Assembly: GCA_016718205.1 (NCBI GenBank)
Contig: JADKEB010000013.1
Span: 124,001-188,000 of the forward strand
Reading direction: 5' to 3'
From: Saprospiraceae bacterium
GTDB lineage: Bacteria > Bacteroidota > Bacteroidia > Chitinophagales > Saprospiraceae
Length of the DNA stretch: 64,000 bases
Of this stretch, positions 26,521 through 35,032 are shown piece after piece. Both the position numbers and the translations under genes were made by a program. Below the pieces are notes generated by a model. It ran no database searches and had not been told where the DNA came from. It saw only the letters and a list, made by a program, of their open reading frames with translations. Every line of letters starts with the position of its first letter. The first letter of the stretch is position 1.

Positions 26521-26626
26521 ATACCGACGATAATTTTCATTAAGAAAAATTATGTCTTCATTATACTCAAAATCAAAAAATTGACTAAGGAGTTTTTGCA
26601 AACCAATTTATTTTGAGAATAAAAAT
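26521..26626. repeat. Dispersed hairpin repeat, copy B
   Basis: It shares the start ataccgacga and the end gcaaaccaatttattttgag with 471-625, but is about 50 bases shorter in the middle. Its tactcaaaat and attttgaga arms are complementary. It lies between the hydrolase gene and the small ORF at 26647. Confidence 0.55.
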
Positions 26627-26646
26627 AATTTTTTTTCAAAAAGTAA

Positions 26647-27021
26647 ATGATATGGCATAGTTTCTGCGATATGCTATATATGGACATTCAGAAAATAAAT
26701 CGCAGGCATTTTGTGGAGACTGATCTCTATTACAGAGTTAGTTTGGGCCTTTCTTCAAGGTTGTTGAAGTTTGAAAATGGTGTATTTCACCTGGAGGTTA
26801 CCCTTGGGAGAAAATGGGATAAAAACTATAATGTAACGGCTGCTGAGATTTCCTACTCGTGGAAAATGGCCAACCCAGAACTTGAGCATGCCATAGGTTG
26901 CAAAGTATTTATTATCGATCTCAAAAAGGGTGAAAATAAGACCTTATTGATCAGAGCGGGCATCAATCCCGGATACGATGCATTTAAAGGGATTCTTTTC
27001 AGAAAAAATTATCTCAATTAG
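26647..27021 (+). CDS. Hypothetical small protein
   Basis: A 124-codon frame starts just after a dispersed repeat, with possible starts at 26647, 26671 and 26680. It has no signal peptide or membrane helix. The C-terminal half (VFIIDLKKGENKTLLIRAGINPGYDAFKGILF) reads like a beta-rich domain end, so this may be the surviving 3' part of a longer gene. I do not recognise it. It ends 50 bases before the thioesterase gene. Confidence 0.4.
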   Translation: MIWHSFCDMLYMDIQKINRRHFVETDLYYRVSLGLSSRLLKFENGVFHLEVTLGRKWDKNYNVTAAEISYSWKMANPELEHAIGCKVFIIDLKKGENKTLLIRAGINPGYDAFKGILFRKNYLN

Positions 27022-27070
27022 TAAAAAAGCATACAACTATGTTCAGGATATTTTACAAGCATTTCACGTA

Positions 27071-27811
27071 ATGTCGTATATCCATATAGAAAACTATACT
27101 GTCAGAACATCTGAAATCAATCACGCAAAAAGAATACATCCTCATGCATTGATACAACTGATGCAGGAATCATCCATGCAGCACACTATCGGTATGAAAG
27201 TCTCACTATGGGATCTGCAGGACATGCAAGGTAGCTGGGTTTTACTCAAGATGGATGTCAGATTTTACTCATTACCCTTACTCAATGATACAATCACTAT
27301 AGAAACATTCCCTTCGGGCAAAGAAGGATATTTTACATACAGGGATTACTTGGTCTTCGATCGTTTTCATCAGCTGTGTGCCACTGCGTCAAGTGTCTGG
27401 ACCATGATGCACACAGAGACCAGAAAGATGATCAGAATTCCGGATGAGTTTGGTAAGCTGGTCTGTCATACTGACAATCCACTTCCAAAACCTGATTTCA
27501 GACTGAGCCCAGTACTCCAATCTGATTCAAACTTTAGCATTAAAGTGAACTATTTGCACCTTGACTGGAATGGTCATGTCAATAATGTCGCCATGTGCAG
27601 ATTGATTATGGAGTCTTTAGATCCGGATATTTTTTATCAAAAGACGTTAAAACAGCTTCTGATACAGTTTAAATCTGAAGCCATACTCGGTCAGACGCTG
27701 CTCTTTGAAAACCATCATGATAATGAGATCAATAAAATCAGCCATTCAGTAAAAAACAGTGAAAACGGAAAAGATATAGTCCTGGCTGAAACATATTGGG
27801 TCGATATCTGA
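27071..27811 (+). CDS. Acyl-ACP thioesterase family protein
   Basis: The ATG at 27071 precedes the family-typical start YIHIENYTVRTSEINHAKRIHPHALIQLMQESS. The 247-residue protein is a double hotdog of the acyl-ACP thioesterase family. The second hotdog contains YLHLDWNGHVNNVAMCRLIMES, which carries the catalytic N/H pair (NGHVNN). It releases fatty acids from ACP in the cytoplasm. The gene ends 28 bases from the converging glycosylase gene. An upstream in-frame extension to 26978 would overlap the preceding ORF and has no family similarity. Confidence 0.85.
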   Translation: MSYIHIENYTVRTSEINHAKRIHPHALIQLMQESSMQHTIGMKVSLWDLQDMQGSWVLLKMDVRFYSLPLLNDTITIETFPSGKEGYFTYRDYLVFDRFHQLCATASSVWTMMHTETRKMIRIPDEFGKLVCHTDNPLPKPDFRLSPVLQSDSNFSIKVNYLHLDWNGHVNNVAMCRLIMESLDPDIFYQKTLKQLLIQFKSEAILGQTLLFENHHDNEINKISHSVKNSENGKDIVLAETYWVDI

Positions 27812-27839
27812 ACAAGCGAATTTGTCCTTCAGATCGTAC

Positions 27840-28457
27840 TTATTTAATCAATTCTGAATCTTTTGCTGCCCAGAGGTATCTACAGGCGTATGTTCTGAAA
27901 GGGCGCCATGGTGCAGCAATCTCTGTCAAATCCGCAATCATCTGTTTTCCGGTGGATTTCACACCATACAAAGCGATCATGTGATTTCTGATGATAAGGT
28001 CATCAAGCGGAAGCACATCTTCTCTGTACATCGAAAACATCAGGATCATCTCCACCGTCCATTTTCCCACACCTTTTATTTTGGTAAGTTCGCTGATGAT
28101 TTCTTCATCTGTATGGTTTTCCCAATTGTAATCAAAAAGGTCATTATCTATAAAATGACGTGTGATATTCTGAATGTAACCTGCTTTCTGAATAGACAAG
28201 CCATAAGACCGTAGTTCATCGATACTTTTGCTTAATATTTGAGCATGTACCGGCACTGAGTCAGTCAATGATGCAACAAACCTTCCATATATAGTGGCCG
28301 CTGCGGAAGTGGATAACTGCTGTGAAACTACAGAACGTATCAGGTCGTCGTATACACTCAATGGACTCTTATAAAACTGAATCTCACACTGATCGATGAG
28401 TACTGCTAATTGTTTATCTTGTTTGAGGTGACTGATGATGTCGGGTCTGATATCCAT
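27840..28457 (-). CDS. DNA-3-methyladenine glycosylase II-like (AlkA/HhH-GPD)
   Basis: The 205-residue base-excision glycosylase contains the helix-hairpin-helix KIKGVGKWTVEMILMFSM. The catalytic aspartate region is LPLDDLIIRNHM; the second Asp of the DD pair is the likely catalytic one. SVVSQQLSTSAAATIYGRF is the family's N-terminal signature. It removes alkylated purines from DNA. Length matches the short form that lacks the extra AlkA N-terminal domain. Confidence 0.88.
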   Translation of the reverse strand: MDIRPDIISHLKQDKQLAVLIDQCEIQFYKSPLSVYDDLIRSVVSQQLSTSAAATIYGRFVASLTDSVPVHAQILSKSIDELRSYGLSIQKAGYIQNITRHFIDNDLFDYNWENHTDEEIISELTKIKGVGKWTVEMILMFSMYREDVLPLDDLIIRNHMIALYGVKSTGKQMIADLTEIAAPWRPFRTYACRYLWAAKDSELIK

Positions 28458-28588
28458 TAAGAAAATTACGGTTAAATAAAAAAATTACTTCAATCCATAA
28501 CACAATCGGATATAATGTTGTTACAAATGAATTGAGTTTTATTTTTCAACATGATATTTCAGTTGATGTATGATTGCAACAATTATTT

Positions 28589-29656
28589 ATGTTTAGAAAC
28601 GTAGTTCTGAGGATCTTGTTATCACCTTTTGCATTGATTTATGGCATTATTATCTCATTGATCAATTTTTCATATGATACCGGATTGCTGAAATCTTCCA
28701 GGTTTAGTATTCCTGTGATAGGTGTGGGCAATCTCAGTATAGGTGGTGCAGGAAAAACGCCGCACATCGAATATCTGATCGACTTGCTAAAAGATTATAT
28801 CAATGTGGCCACGCTAAGCAGGGGATATAAAAGAGAGACTTCCGGATTCCGATTGGTACAATATCATGATACAGCCTTGACAGTCGGTGATGAACCATTG
28901 CAGTATCGGCGAAAATTCAGGGATATCGTTGTAGCAGTAGCGGAGAGTCGGGCTTATGCTATTCCTCAGATCATCCAAAACTATCCGGAAACACAAACCA
29001 TATTGCTGGATGATGCTTTTCAGCACCGAAGTGTACAACCTGGGTTGAATATCATGCTTACAGCTTATGATATGCTTTTTACTGATGACTACCTGCTCCC
29101 TGCCGGCAGGCTCAGAGAGTGGAGATCGGGGTATAAGCGGGCCGCCATTATCATTGTGAGCAAATGCCCTCCTGATCTGGATGAAAATACCAAAAATGCC
29201 ATAAAATTAAAAATCAATCCAACAAAAAACCAGCACGTTTACTTTTCATGTTACCAATACGATCATCCGTATAATTTTTTTAATCGGGAACAGAAAATAC
29301 TTCTTGATGAATCATTGAGTATAATTCTGTTAAGTGCTATAGCCAATACCGAATATCTGCTTACTTATCTGGAACAACATGTTCAATCCATTAATGAAAT
29401 TGAATATGAAGATCATCATGTTTTTGACCGTCATGATATTGAAAAAATATCAAAAATATTCTCTAATCTGGAGAGTAACAGAAAACTTATTTTGACAACT
29501 GAAAAAGATGCCATGAGGCTTGACCTGCATAAGGATTTACTCGAAAAAATGAACATCCCGGTATACGTCCTACCGATAAAAGTAAAATTTCTAGCAGAGG
29601 AAGGTTTTGCTTTTGAAAAGGATATTAAAGAATTCCTTCTGAATTTTATGGCGTGA
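28589..29656 (+). CDS. lpxK: Tetraacyldisaccharide 4'-kinase LpxK
   Basis: It phosphorylates the lipid A precursor at the inner membrane. The ATG at 28589 starts the typical membrane-associated N-terminus (FRNVVLRILLSPFALIYG); a TTG five codons upstream is less likely. The Walker-like motif GVGNLSIGGAGKTPHIEYL is at about residues 43-61. LSRGYKRETSGF and LLDDAFQHRSV are family hallmarks. The length of 355 is normal. It converges with the cupin gene with only 3 bases between the stops. Confidence 0.95.
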   Translation: MFRNVVLRILLSPFALIYGIIISLINFSYDTGLLKSSRFSIPVIGVGNLSIGGAGKTPHIEYLIDLLKDYINVATLSRGYKRETSGFRLVQYHDTALTVGDEPLQYRRKFRDIVVAVAESRAYAIPQIIQNYPETQTILLDDAFQHRSVQPGLNIMLTAYDMLFTDDYLLPAGRLREWRSGYKRAAIIIVSKCPPDLDENTKNAIKLKINPTKNQHVYFSCYQYDHPYNFFNREQKILLDESLSIILLSAIANTEYLLTYLEQHVQSINEIEYEDHHVFDRHDIEKISKIFSNLESNRKLILTTEKDAMRLDLHKDLLEKMNIPVYVLPIKVKFLAEEGFAFEKDIKEFLLNFMA

Positions 29657-29659
29657 AGA

Positions 29660-29986
29660 TCACTTGAGCTTATAATCTTCCCGCACAGGATTAAAAACAT
29701 CCAATATAACACAATCCGTTACAGCTCTTCCCGAATGTGGCACATTAGAAGGAATGACGGCAACTTGCCCTGGAGTCAATAATTGTGTTTGACCATCTAT
29801 GTTCATCTCAAATTCGCCGGAAAGAACATTGGATACCTGCTCATGCACATGATGGTGTTCGGGAAGCACACTTCCGGCTTTGATATTAAAATAACCGATC
29901 GTCATATTTTCAGTATGAATCAATCTTGCAACAAAACCAGGAATCAGCTCTTGCTGTTGGATATTCTCTAATGTCATAAACCCCAT
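29660..29986 (-). CDS. Small cupin-domain protein
   Basis: The 108-residue protein is a single cupin barrel: motif 1 VLPEHHHVHEQVSNVLSGEFEM with metal-binding histidines and Glu, motif 2 PSNVPHSGRA with the last His. It could be a metal-dependent enzyme or a sensor; the substrate is unknown. It lies 27 bases downstream of leuA in the opposite reading sense of lpxK, and both minus genes may share a transcript. Confidence 0.85.
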   Translation of the reverse strand: MGFMTLENIQQQELIPGFVARLIHTENMTIGYFNIKAGSVLPEHHHVHEQVSNVLSGEFEMNIDGQTQLLTPGQVAVIPSNVPHSGRAVTDCVILDVFNPVREDYKLK

Positions 29987-30012
29987 AAAGCTGTATTAAT
30001 TTTCAATATCTT

Positions 30013-31176
30013 TTAAGTCAACGAGTATATTCTTTCCTGATACAACACTTCCAGATCATCATCTACTACTTCTTTCTGACGGTCAGCCAGCTCGAGAAAA
30101 TGTATATAGGCAACATCCAGTGCATCTTTGGTGAGGTTGTGGCCCAATTCCTTAAACCGGTAAGCTAACGCAGCACGTCCCGATCTGGCGGTAAGTATGA
30201 TTGATGACTGATCCACTCCCACATCTGCGGGATTCATGATTTCATAAGTGTCCCTTTGTTTGATGACACCGTCCTGATGTATACCGGAAGAATGGGCAAA
30301 AGCATTTGCGCCAACAATGGCTTTATTGGCTTGTACGGGCATACCCATGGTCTCTGATACAAGTAGACTCATAGATTTCAGCATAGGTGTTTTGATATCT
30401 GTGTGATATGTGCCGCCAAATCTTTGTTTGATGATCATGACCACTTCTTCAAGAGAAGTGTTTCCGGCTCTTTCTCCGATACCATTGATGGTACACTCTA
30501 CCTGTCTTGCACCATTTTCTACTCCGGCTATGGAGTTGGCTGTGGCCATGCCAAGGTCATTATGACAGTGTGTACTTAGTATGGCTTTATGGATTCCTTT
30601 TACATTGGCTTTGAGGTATGCTATTTTATCACCATACTCATGTGGAAGGCAGTATCCTGTTGTATCAGGTATATTGAGTACTGTCGCACCTGCCTCGATG
30701 ACTGCTTCACAAACCCTGGCAAGGTATTCCGGATCGGTACGCCCTGCGTCTTCAGCATAAAACTCTACGTCTTCCACAAATGTTTTGGCGTATCTTACTG
30801 CAGCAACAGCTCTTTCCAAAATATCTTTTCTGGTGGTGTTTAGCTTGAAAAGTATATGATTGTCAGATGTACCTATACCTGTGTGGATCCGTGGTCTTTT
30901 TGCTCCTTTCACAGCCTGGCCTGCTACTTCAATGTCTTTCATCACCGCTCTTGAGAGTCCGCAGACAGTAGCATTCTTAACTATTGCGGCCACTTCCCTT
31001 ACGGCTTCAAAATCTCCGGGACTTGAAATAGGAAATCCCGCTTCTATGATATCTACACCGAAATAATCAAGTTGTTCTGCTATAGCGAGTTTTTGTTCTT
31101 TTCTAAGTTTACATCCGGGTACCTGCTCACCGTCTCTTAATGAGGTATCAAATATATAAATTTTTTCGGAAGACAT
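30013..31176 (-). CDS. leuA: 2-isopropylmalate synthase, short form
   Basis: It condenses 2-oxoisovalerate with acetyl-CoA, the first step of leucine synthesis. The family start DTSLRDGEQVPGCKL (residues 9-23) and the metal motif STHCHNDLGMATANS are present, as is GIGERAGNTSLEEVVM. The subdomain ANKAIVGANAFAHSSGIHQDGV follows. At 387 residues it ends after this subdomain and lacks the C-terminal leucine-binding regulatory domain of the usual 500-residue enzyme. It could also be a homocitrate- or citramalate-synthase-like paralogue, but the residues favour LeuA. No other leu genes are adjacent. Confidence 0.85.
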   Translation of the reverse strand: MSSEKIYIFDTSLRDGEQVPGCKLRKEQKLAIAEQLDYFGVDIIEAGFPISSPGDFEAVREVAAIVKNATVCGLSRAVMKDIEVAGQAVKGAKRPRIHTGIGTSDNHILFKLNTTRKDILERAVAAVRYAKTFVEDVEFYAEDAGRTDPEYLARVCEAVIEAGATVLNIPDTTGYCLPHEYGDKIAYLKANVKGIHKAILSTHCHNDLGMATANSIAGVENGARQVECTINGIGERAGNTSLEEVVMIIKQRFGGTYHTDIKTPMLKSMSLLVSETMGMPVQANKAIVGANAFAHSSGIHQDGVIKQRDTYEIMNPADVGVDQSSIILTARSGRAALAYRFKELGHNLTKDALDVAYIHFLELADRQKEVVDDDLEVLYQERIYSLT

Positions 31177-31429
31177 ATTCTTGATTTTTGGATTTATCTT
31201 TAGTTATTTTCTTTTGCATCAGGACCTTTCTGTTACATTCGGAAAACACAGAAACAGCAAAAGTAGATTTCTGTTAGTAAAAAATGCGTTCTTTTAAGGC
31301 AAAGTATTACACACTTAAATATTTAATATAAAATCACAGTATATTGATAATCAATTAAATATGGTATAATAAGTTACAATTTGAAAGATGATAAAAGTGG
31401 TGCCGACAATCGATAATGATAAAAAAAAA
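31177..31429. other. Spacer upstream of leuA
   Basis: A/T-rich region containing the minus-strand leader of leuA. I see no attenuator-like leucine codon run and no gene. Confidence 0.4.
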
Positions 31430-31455
31430 CGTCTGCTCTTTTGGGGGAGCAGACG
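31421..31455 (-). terminator. Intrinsic terminator of the HtrA protease gene
   Basis: A perfect 9-bp GC-rich stem (31430-31438 cgtctgctc with 31447-31455 gagcagacg) has an 8-base loop. On the minus strand it is followed by a run of nine T (31421-31429). It lies about 110 bases after the protease stop codon. Confidence 0.9.
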
Positions 31456-31566
31456 CATCAAAACAAAACGAAAAACCAACTTTTCTTAACCAATCTAAAC
31501 TTATACTTCTTTAAGGAATATGTTTAGAATTATTCTTGAAACTAAAAATAAAATTCTAAGCATACT

Positions 31567-32730
31567 CTAAAACGATTTTCTTAACTGGACAGGCAATATG
31601 ATTTCTTTACCATTTCTGTTGACTCTGATATTGATTTTATCACCTACTTTATTATACTTCATCGTTTTTTCAATATCGTCATAATTATTGATAGGAGTGC
31701 TGTTTATCTCTACAATCACATCTCCCGGAAGTAAACCACCCATCTGTGCAGCACTTCTTTTTTCAACTTCTTCAACATAAAACCCTTTCTTTCCTTTTAA
31801 TTCAAGGTCATATTCTTTTACGATTTCATCATTGACATCGTAGCCACCAACACCAAGATTTGTTCTCTCGATGTTGCCGCCTTTATCTGTGATGTCCTTG
31901 ATTATTTTTTTTACAATTTTTGAAGGAATTGCAAATGAATATCCAGCAAATACTCCGGTAGGAGTAGCAATAGCTGTATTAATACCTATCAGTTCACCTT
32001 GCAGATTGACCAAAGCACCGCCACTATTACCAGGGTTGATGGCGGCATCGGTCTGGATAAACTCTTCTATGGCTTTTTCATTTCTTATGATATCCAGTGA
32101 CCTTCCTTTAGCACTTACTATGCCAGCAGTCACCGTGGATGTAAGGTATCCAAAAGGATTACCCACCGCCAGTACCCACTCACCAACTTGTACCTTTTCA
32201 GAGTCGCCTACTTTTATAGGAAGCAGATTGCCTGTGTTTTCTATTTTAATGACAGCAAGGTCTGTAGATTCATCAGTACCTATCTTTTTTGCGGAGTATT
32301 TTTTGCCATTAGCATCTGTCACTGTGATTTTATCAGCAAAACCTACTACGTGATTATTGGTGACGATATAGCCATCTGATGAATATATTACACCTGATCC
32401 GCTACCATTTTTAGGGTAAAAATTGTTGCCTCCAAAAATATCATCAAATCCAAAAAAATCAAAATACGGGTCGCGTCTTTGATTTTTTCTTTTTGCATTT
32501 ACCTGTTCATCACTTTCTTCTGCGAAGATATGTACAACAGATCCGGTCGATTTTTTTGCGCTCTCGACAAAATCACTCCCGGTATATGGAACCGGTGACA
32601 TATTAAAATTAGTAAAAGTAGCTCTTGGTATATCTGATGTGTCAGTTTCGGTTTCTGAAAACTTCAGACCGGCCAAGACGATCAGACCACCGGCTATACC
32701 TGCCATCAGTAACTGAAAAAATGTCTTCAT
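31567..32730 (-). CDS. HtrA/DegP-like periplasmic serine protease with PDZ domain
   Basis: The 387-residue protein has an N-terminal membrane anchor or signal (QLLMAGIAGGLIVLAGL), then a trypsin-like domain. The catalytic triad is His in IVTNNHVVG, Asp in DESTDLAVIKI and Ser in GNSGGALVN. One PDZ domain follows at the C-terminus (GFYVEEVEKRSAAQMGGLLPGDVIVEINSTPI). This is the DegS/DegQ-like architecture with one PDZ, for envelope protein quality control. It has its own terminator. A dispersed repeat lies upstream. Confidence 0.93.
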   Translation of the reverse strand: MKTFFQLLMAGIAGGLIVLAGLKFSETETDTSDIPRATFTNFNMSPVPYTGSDFVESAKKSTGSVVHIFAEESDEQVNAKRKNQRRDPYFDFFGFDDIFGGNNFYPKNGSGSGVIYSSDGYIVTNNHVVGFADKITVTDANGKKYSAKKIGTDESTDLAVIKIENTGNLLPIKVGDSEKVQVGEWVLAVGNPFGYLTSTVTAGIVSAKGRSLDIIRNEKAIEEFIQTDAAINPGNSGGALVNLQGELIGINTAIATPTGVFAGYSFAIPSKIVKKIIKDITDKGGNIERTNLGVGGYDVNDEIVKEYDLELKGKKGFYVEEVEKRSAAQMGGLLPGDVIVEINSTPINNYDDIEKTMKYNKVGDKINIRVNRNGKEIILPVQLRKSF

Positions 32731-32851
32731 TGGTTCTAAAATTTGAGACTATAAACGATTTAATAGGTAGAAGGATTATTCCATGTATACTTTTTAACAC
32801 AACCTTAACTCAATAATTGATTTACTCTTTTTTAGGTAAGAGCCCATGTTA

Positions 32852-33112
32852 GAGTATGTTTAAACTTTTATCATTTAGCTCCAAGTGGCAAATTTAATTT
32901 TAGCCATCGTTATATTTTTCGCCGTACCGCGTCAAGCTATGCTTGAACTTCCGGCTATATTCAGTATTCGCTGCGAGCACTGCTGCGTTCCTTCTTTATT
33001 GAGTAAAGTTTTTCTCAATTCTCGTCACAGACGAGACCATTCAGTCATCTTGTCCAAAATTAAATTTTCTCACTTTCGCTCAAACATAAAAATTTAAACA
33101 TACTCTTAGACA
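32852..33112. repeat. MITE-like dispersed repeat, copy 2 (261 bp)
   Basis: It has imperfect terminal inverted repeats of about 57 bases at roughly three-quarters identity: the left end reads ttagagtatgtttaaac, the right end ctttcgctcaaacataaaa closing with catactctta. Inside, it carries in reverse the same blocks as 91-472 (cgccgtaccgcgtcaagc; gaccattcagtcatcttgtc). It occupies most of the gap between the protease and the sigma factor genes and encodes nothing obvious. Confidence 0.75.
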
Positions 33113-33209
33113 ATCTGAAATAGAATTGATTACTTTTAATTTTTTTTTGAAAACATGACGATTTTAATTGCTTATTGGGAAAAATTACAGCTTTTCACGC
33201 ACTAAGTTA

Positions 33210-33217
33210 TATATTTG
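33210..33217 (+). promoter_or_regulatory. -7 box upstream of the sigma factor gene
   Basis: TATATTTG fits TAnnTTTG. No good TTTG is seen at the -33 distance. If used, the leader to the start at 33340 is about 115 bases. Confidence 0.35.
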
Positions 33218-33339
33218 CGTGACTTTTTGAATTTTTATCGTCTGCATTAGACATATAAAACTGTAAAAAATATTAACAGGCTTTTATTTTGATATTTAAT
33301 CTCTTAAACCCCATTTTGACTACTCCGTCGTTCAAAACT

Positions 33340-33894
33340 ATGAGCGATGAAGAAGCACTTGAACAATATCTGTTGTCTCAGAATGTAAATTACTTTAACC
33401 TGTTGTATGACAGATATACAGATAAAGTATATGCCAAATGTATATCCATGTTGAGGGACCAGGAACTTGCCGAGGATGCTACTCAGGAAATATTTGTAAA
33501 AATCTTGCTGAGTCTATCTAAATTTAATGGAAAATCAAAATTTTCTACATGGTTGTACTCCATAACATACAATTACTGTATTGATCAAATACGGAAAGTG
33601 AAAAAGGAAAATACGGTTACAGTCAATGACTTTAGTCGCATAGATCAGATCGATGATGATATGTATGATTCAGAAATAAAGGAAACGAATGTATTCAGGC
33701 TGAAAGAAGTCATGGAAAGGTTGAGTGCAGAAGATAAAAGTATCTTAATGATGAAATATCAGGATGATTTGTCTATCAGGGATATATGTAACATTCTGGA
33801 TAAGACAGAGTCAGCTGTCAAAATGAAGATACTTAGGGCAAAAGAGAAATTTTTAAAAATTTATCACCATGAATTTAAAGAATTAGCTTCTTAA
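33340..33894 (+). CDS. RNA polymerase sigma-70 factor, ECF type
   Basis: The ATG at 33340 starts MSDEEALEQYLLSQ; the longer frame from a TTG at 33289 adds no family similarity. The 184-residue protein has region 2 (FNLLYDRYTDKVYAKCISMLRDQELAEDATQEIFVKI...FNGKSKFSTWLYSITYNYCIDQIRK) and region 4 (LSAEDKSILMMKYQDDLSIRDICNILDKTESAVKMKILRAKEKF). It directs transcription of a stress or envelope regulon. It is the first gene of a compact set with a small protein, an MscS-like channel and an exported protein, suggesting response to envelope or osmotic stress. No classical anti-sigma gene is adjacent. Confidence 0.9.
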   Translation: MSDEEALEQYLLSQNVNYFNLLYDRYTDKVYAKCISMLRDQELAEDATQEIFVKILLSLSKFNGKSKFSTWLYSITYNYCIDQIRKVKKENTVTVNDFSRIDQIDDDMYDSEIKETNVFRLKEVMERLSAEDKSILMMKYQDDLSIRDICNILDKTESAVKMKILRAKEKFLKIYHHEFKELAS

Positions 33895-33917
33895 ACCTTT
33901 TTCAAAGTTATAGCAAA

Positions 33918-34154
33918 ATGAAAAAAAACAGTTTTAAAGAGCTGGAATCTTTATATATCCAAGGCCGAAGTACAGGTGCGCAGGAAACCCGACAGAAAAT
34001 AGAATCCAACATTCATCTTTTTGGATTTATCAGCAATATTCTTGATGTATATTTGCCCAAAGCAGGCAATGTAATACAGTCATTAGGGAGCTTCAAAACA
34101 GAAAAAAATATGTCTGACCTAACAAATAACTCTGATAAAAATTCTAAAATATGA
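33918..34154 (+). CDS. Small conserved-looking protein between sigma factor and channel genes
   Basis: The 78-residue protein starts MKKNSFKELESLYIQGRSTG, 23 bases after the sigma factor stop, and overlaps the start of the channel gene by 4 bases (ATGA). It has a weakly hydrophobic middle (HLFGFISNILDVYLPKAGNVI) and a hydrophilic tail, with no clear membrane helix. Its location suggests a regulator of the sigma factor, but it shows no known anti-sigma motif and I do not recognise a family. Confidence 0.65.
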   Translation: MKKNSFKELESLYIQGRSTGAQETRQKIESNIHLFGFISNILDVYLPKAGNVIQSLGSFKTEKNMSDLTNNSDKNSKI

Positions 34155-34990
34155 TATTATTAGCAAAGTTTAATCTCATGTTTGGGGCTGATATTCAAAA
34201 AGCATTATTGGATATGCTTTTAAGTATGGTGTCTGCTATCCCCAGATTTATTACAGCAGCGATAATTCTTATCATTGGGTATGTCTTTGGCAAAATGGTC
34301 ATGAAACTTGTCTCCAAGGCAATAGAAAAATCAGGAATCAACAAATTCGGAGAACAATTAAATAATATTGATATTCTGGCAAAAAACAATATCAGCATCA
34401 AGATTAGTACGGTTTTGGGTAAAATGGTGTATTACTGTATTATGCTGATATTTGTTATGACTGCTGTGGGCGCATTAGATATGCCTGTACTGGCAGACTT
34501 AATTCAAAATTTTATCATATTTATTCCAAATCTTATTGCAGCATTTATCATACTTCTTGGTGGACTTCTTCTTGCTGACACTCTAAAAAATATAGTACAT
34601 GCTACTTGTAAGTCATTAGGAATGCCCTCTGCAAATATTATCGCGTCGTTTGTTTTTTATTTTATTTTTGTCAATGTCATAATCGTAGCCTTGTCTCAGG
34701 CGAAGATTAATACTGAGTTTTTTGGCCAAAATATTTCTATCATCATAGCCGGAGGTGTTTTGGCTTTTTCAATAGGATATGGATTTGCCTCCAAAGATTT
34801 GGTAGCCAGCTTTCTGGCTTCATACTATACCAAAGACAAACTGAATGTAGGCGACAAAGTGACATTAAATGGTGTAACAGGTACCATTTCCAATGTTGAT
34901 AAATCTTCCGTAACTATTCGATCAGAAAATAAATCCGTTATCATCCCATTGAATAAAATCCTTCAGGATAATATTGAAATTCATTTATAA
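34151..34990 (+). CDS. Small MscS-like mechanosensitive channel
   Basis: The 279-residue protein has about four to five membrane helices (MVSAIPRFITAAIILIIGYVFGKMVMKLV, VYYCIMLIFVMTAVGAL, LIQNFIIFIPNLIAAFIILLGGLLLAD, SIIIAGGVLAFSIGYGFASKDLVASFLASYY). The last is a pore-lining TM3-like helix with G/A packing. A short beta domain follows (LNVGDKVTLNGVTGTISNVDKSSVTIRSENKSVIIPLNKIL), matching the MscS middle domain. The C-terminal alpha/beta vestibule is truncated. It overlaps the preceding gene by 4 bases, so translational coupling is likely. Confidence 0.85.
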   Translation: MILLAKFNLMFGADIQKALLDMLLSMVSAIPRFITAAIILIIGYVFGKMVMKLVSKAIEKSGINKFGEQLNNIDILAKNNISIKISTVLGKMVYYCIMLIFVMTAVGALDMPVLADLIQNFIIFIPNLIAAFIILLGGLLLADTLKNIVHATCKSLGMPSANIIASFVFYFIFVNVIIVALSQAKINTEFFGQNISIIIAGGVLAFSIGYGFASKDLVASFLASYYTKDKLNVGDKVTLNGVTGTISNVDKSSVTIRSENKSVIIPLNKILQDNIEIHL

Positions 34991-35032
34991 ACAAACAAAA
35001 CAGTTTTATTTATTCAATTAAAAACAGACAGT

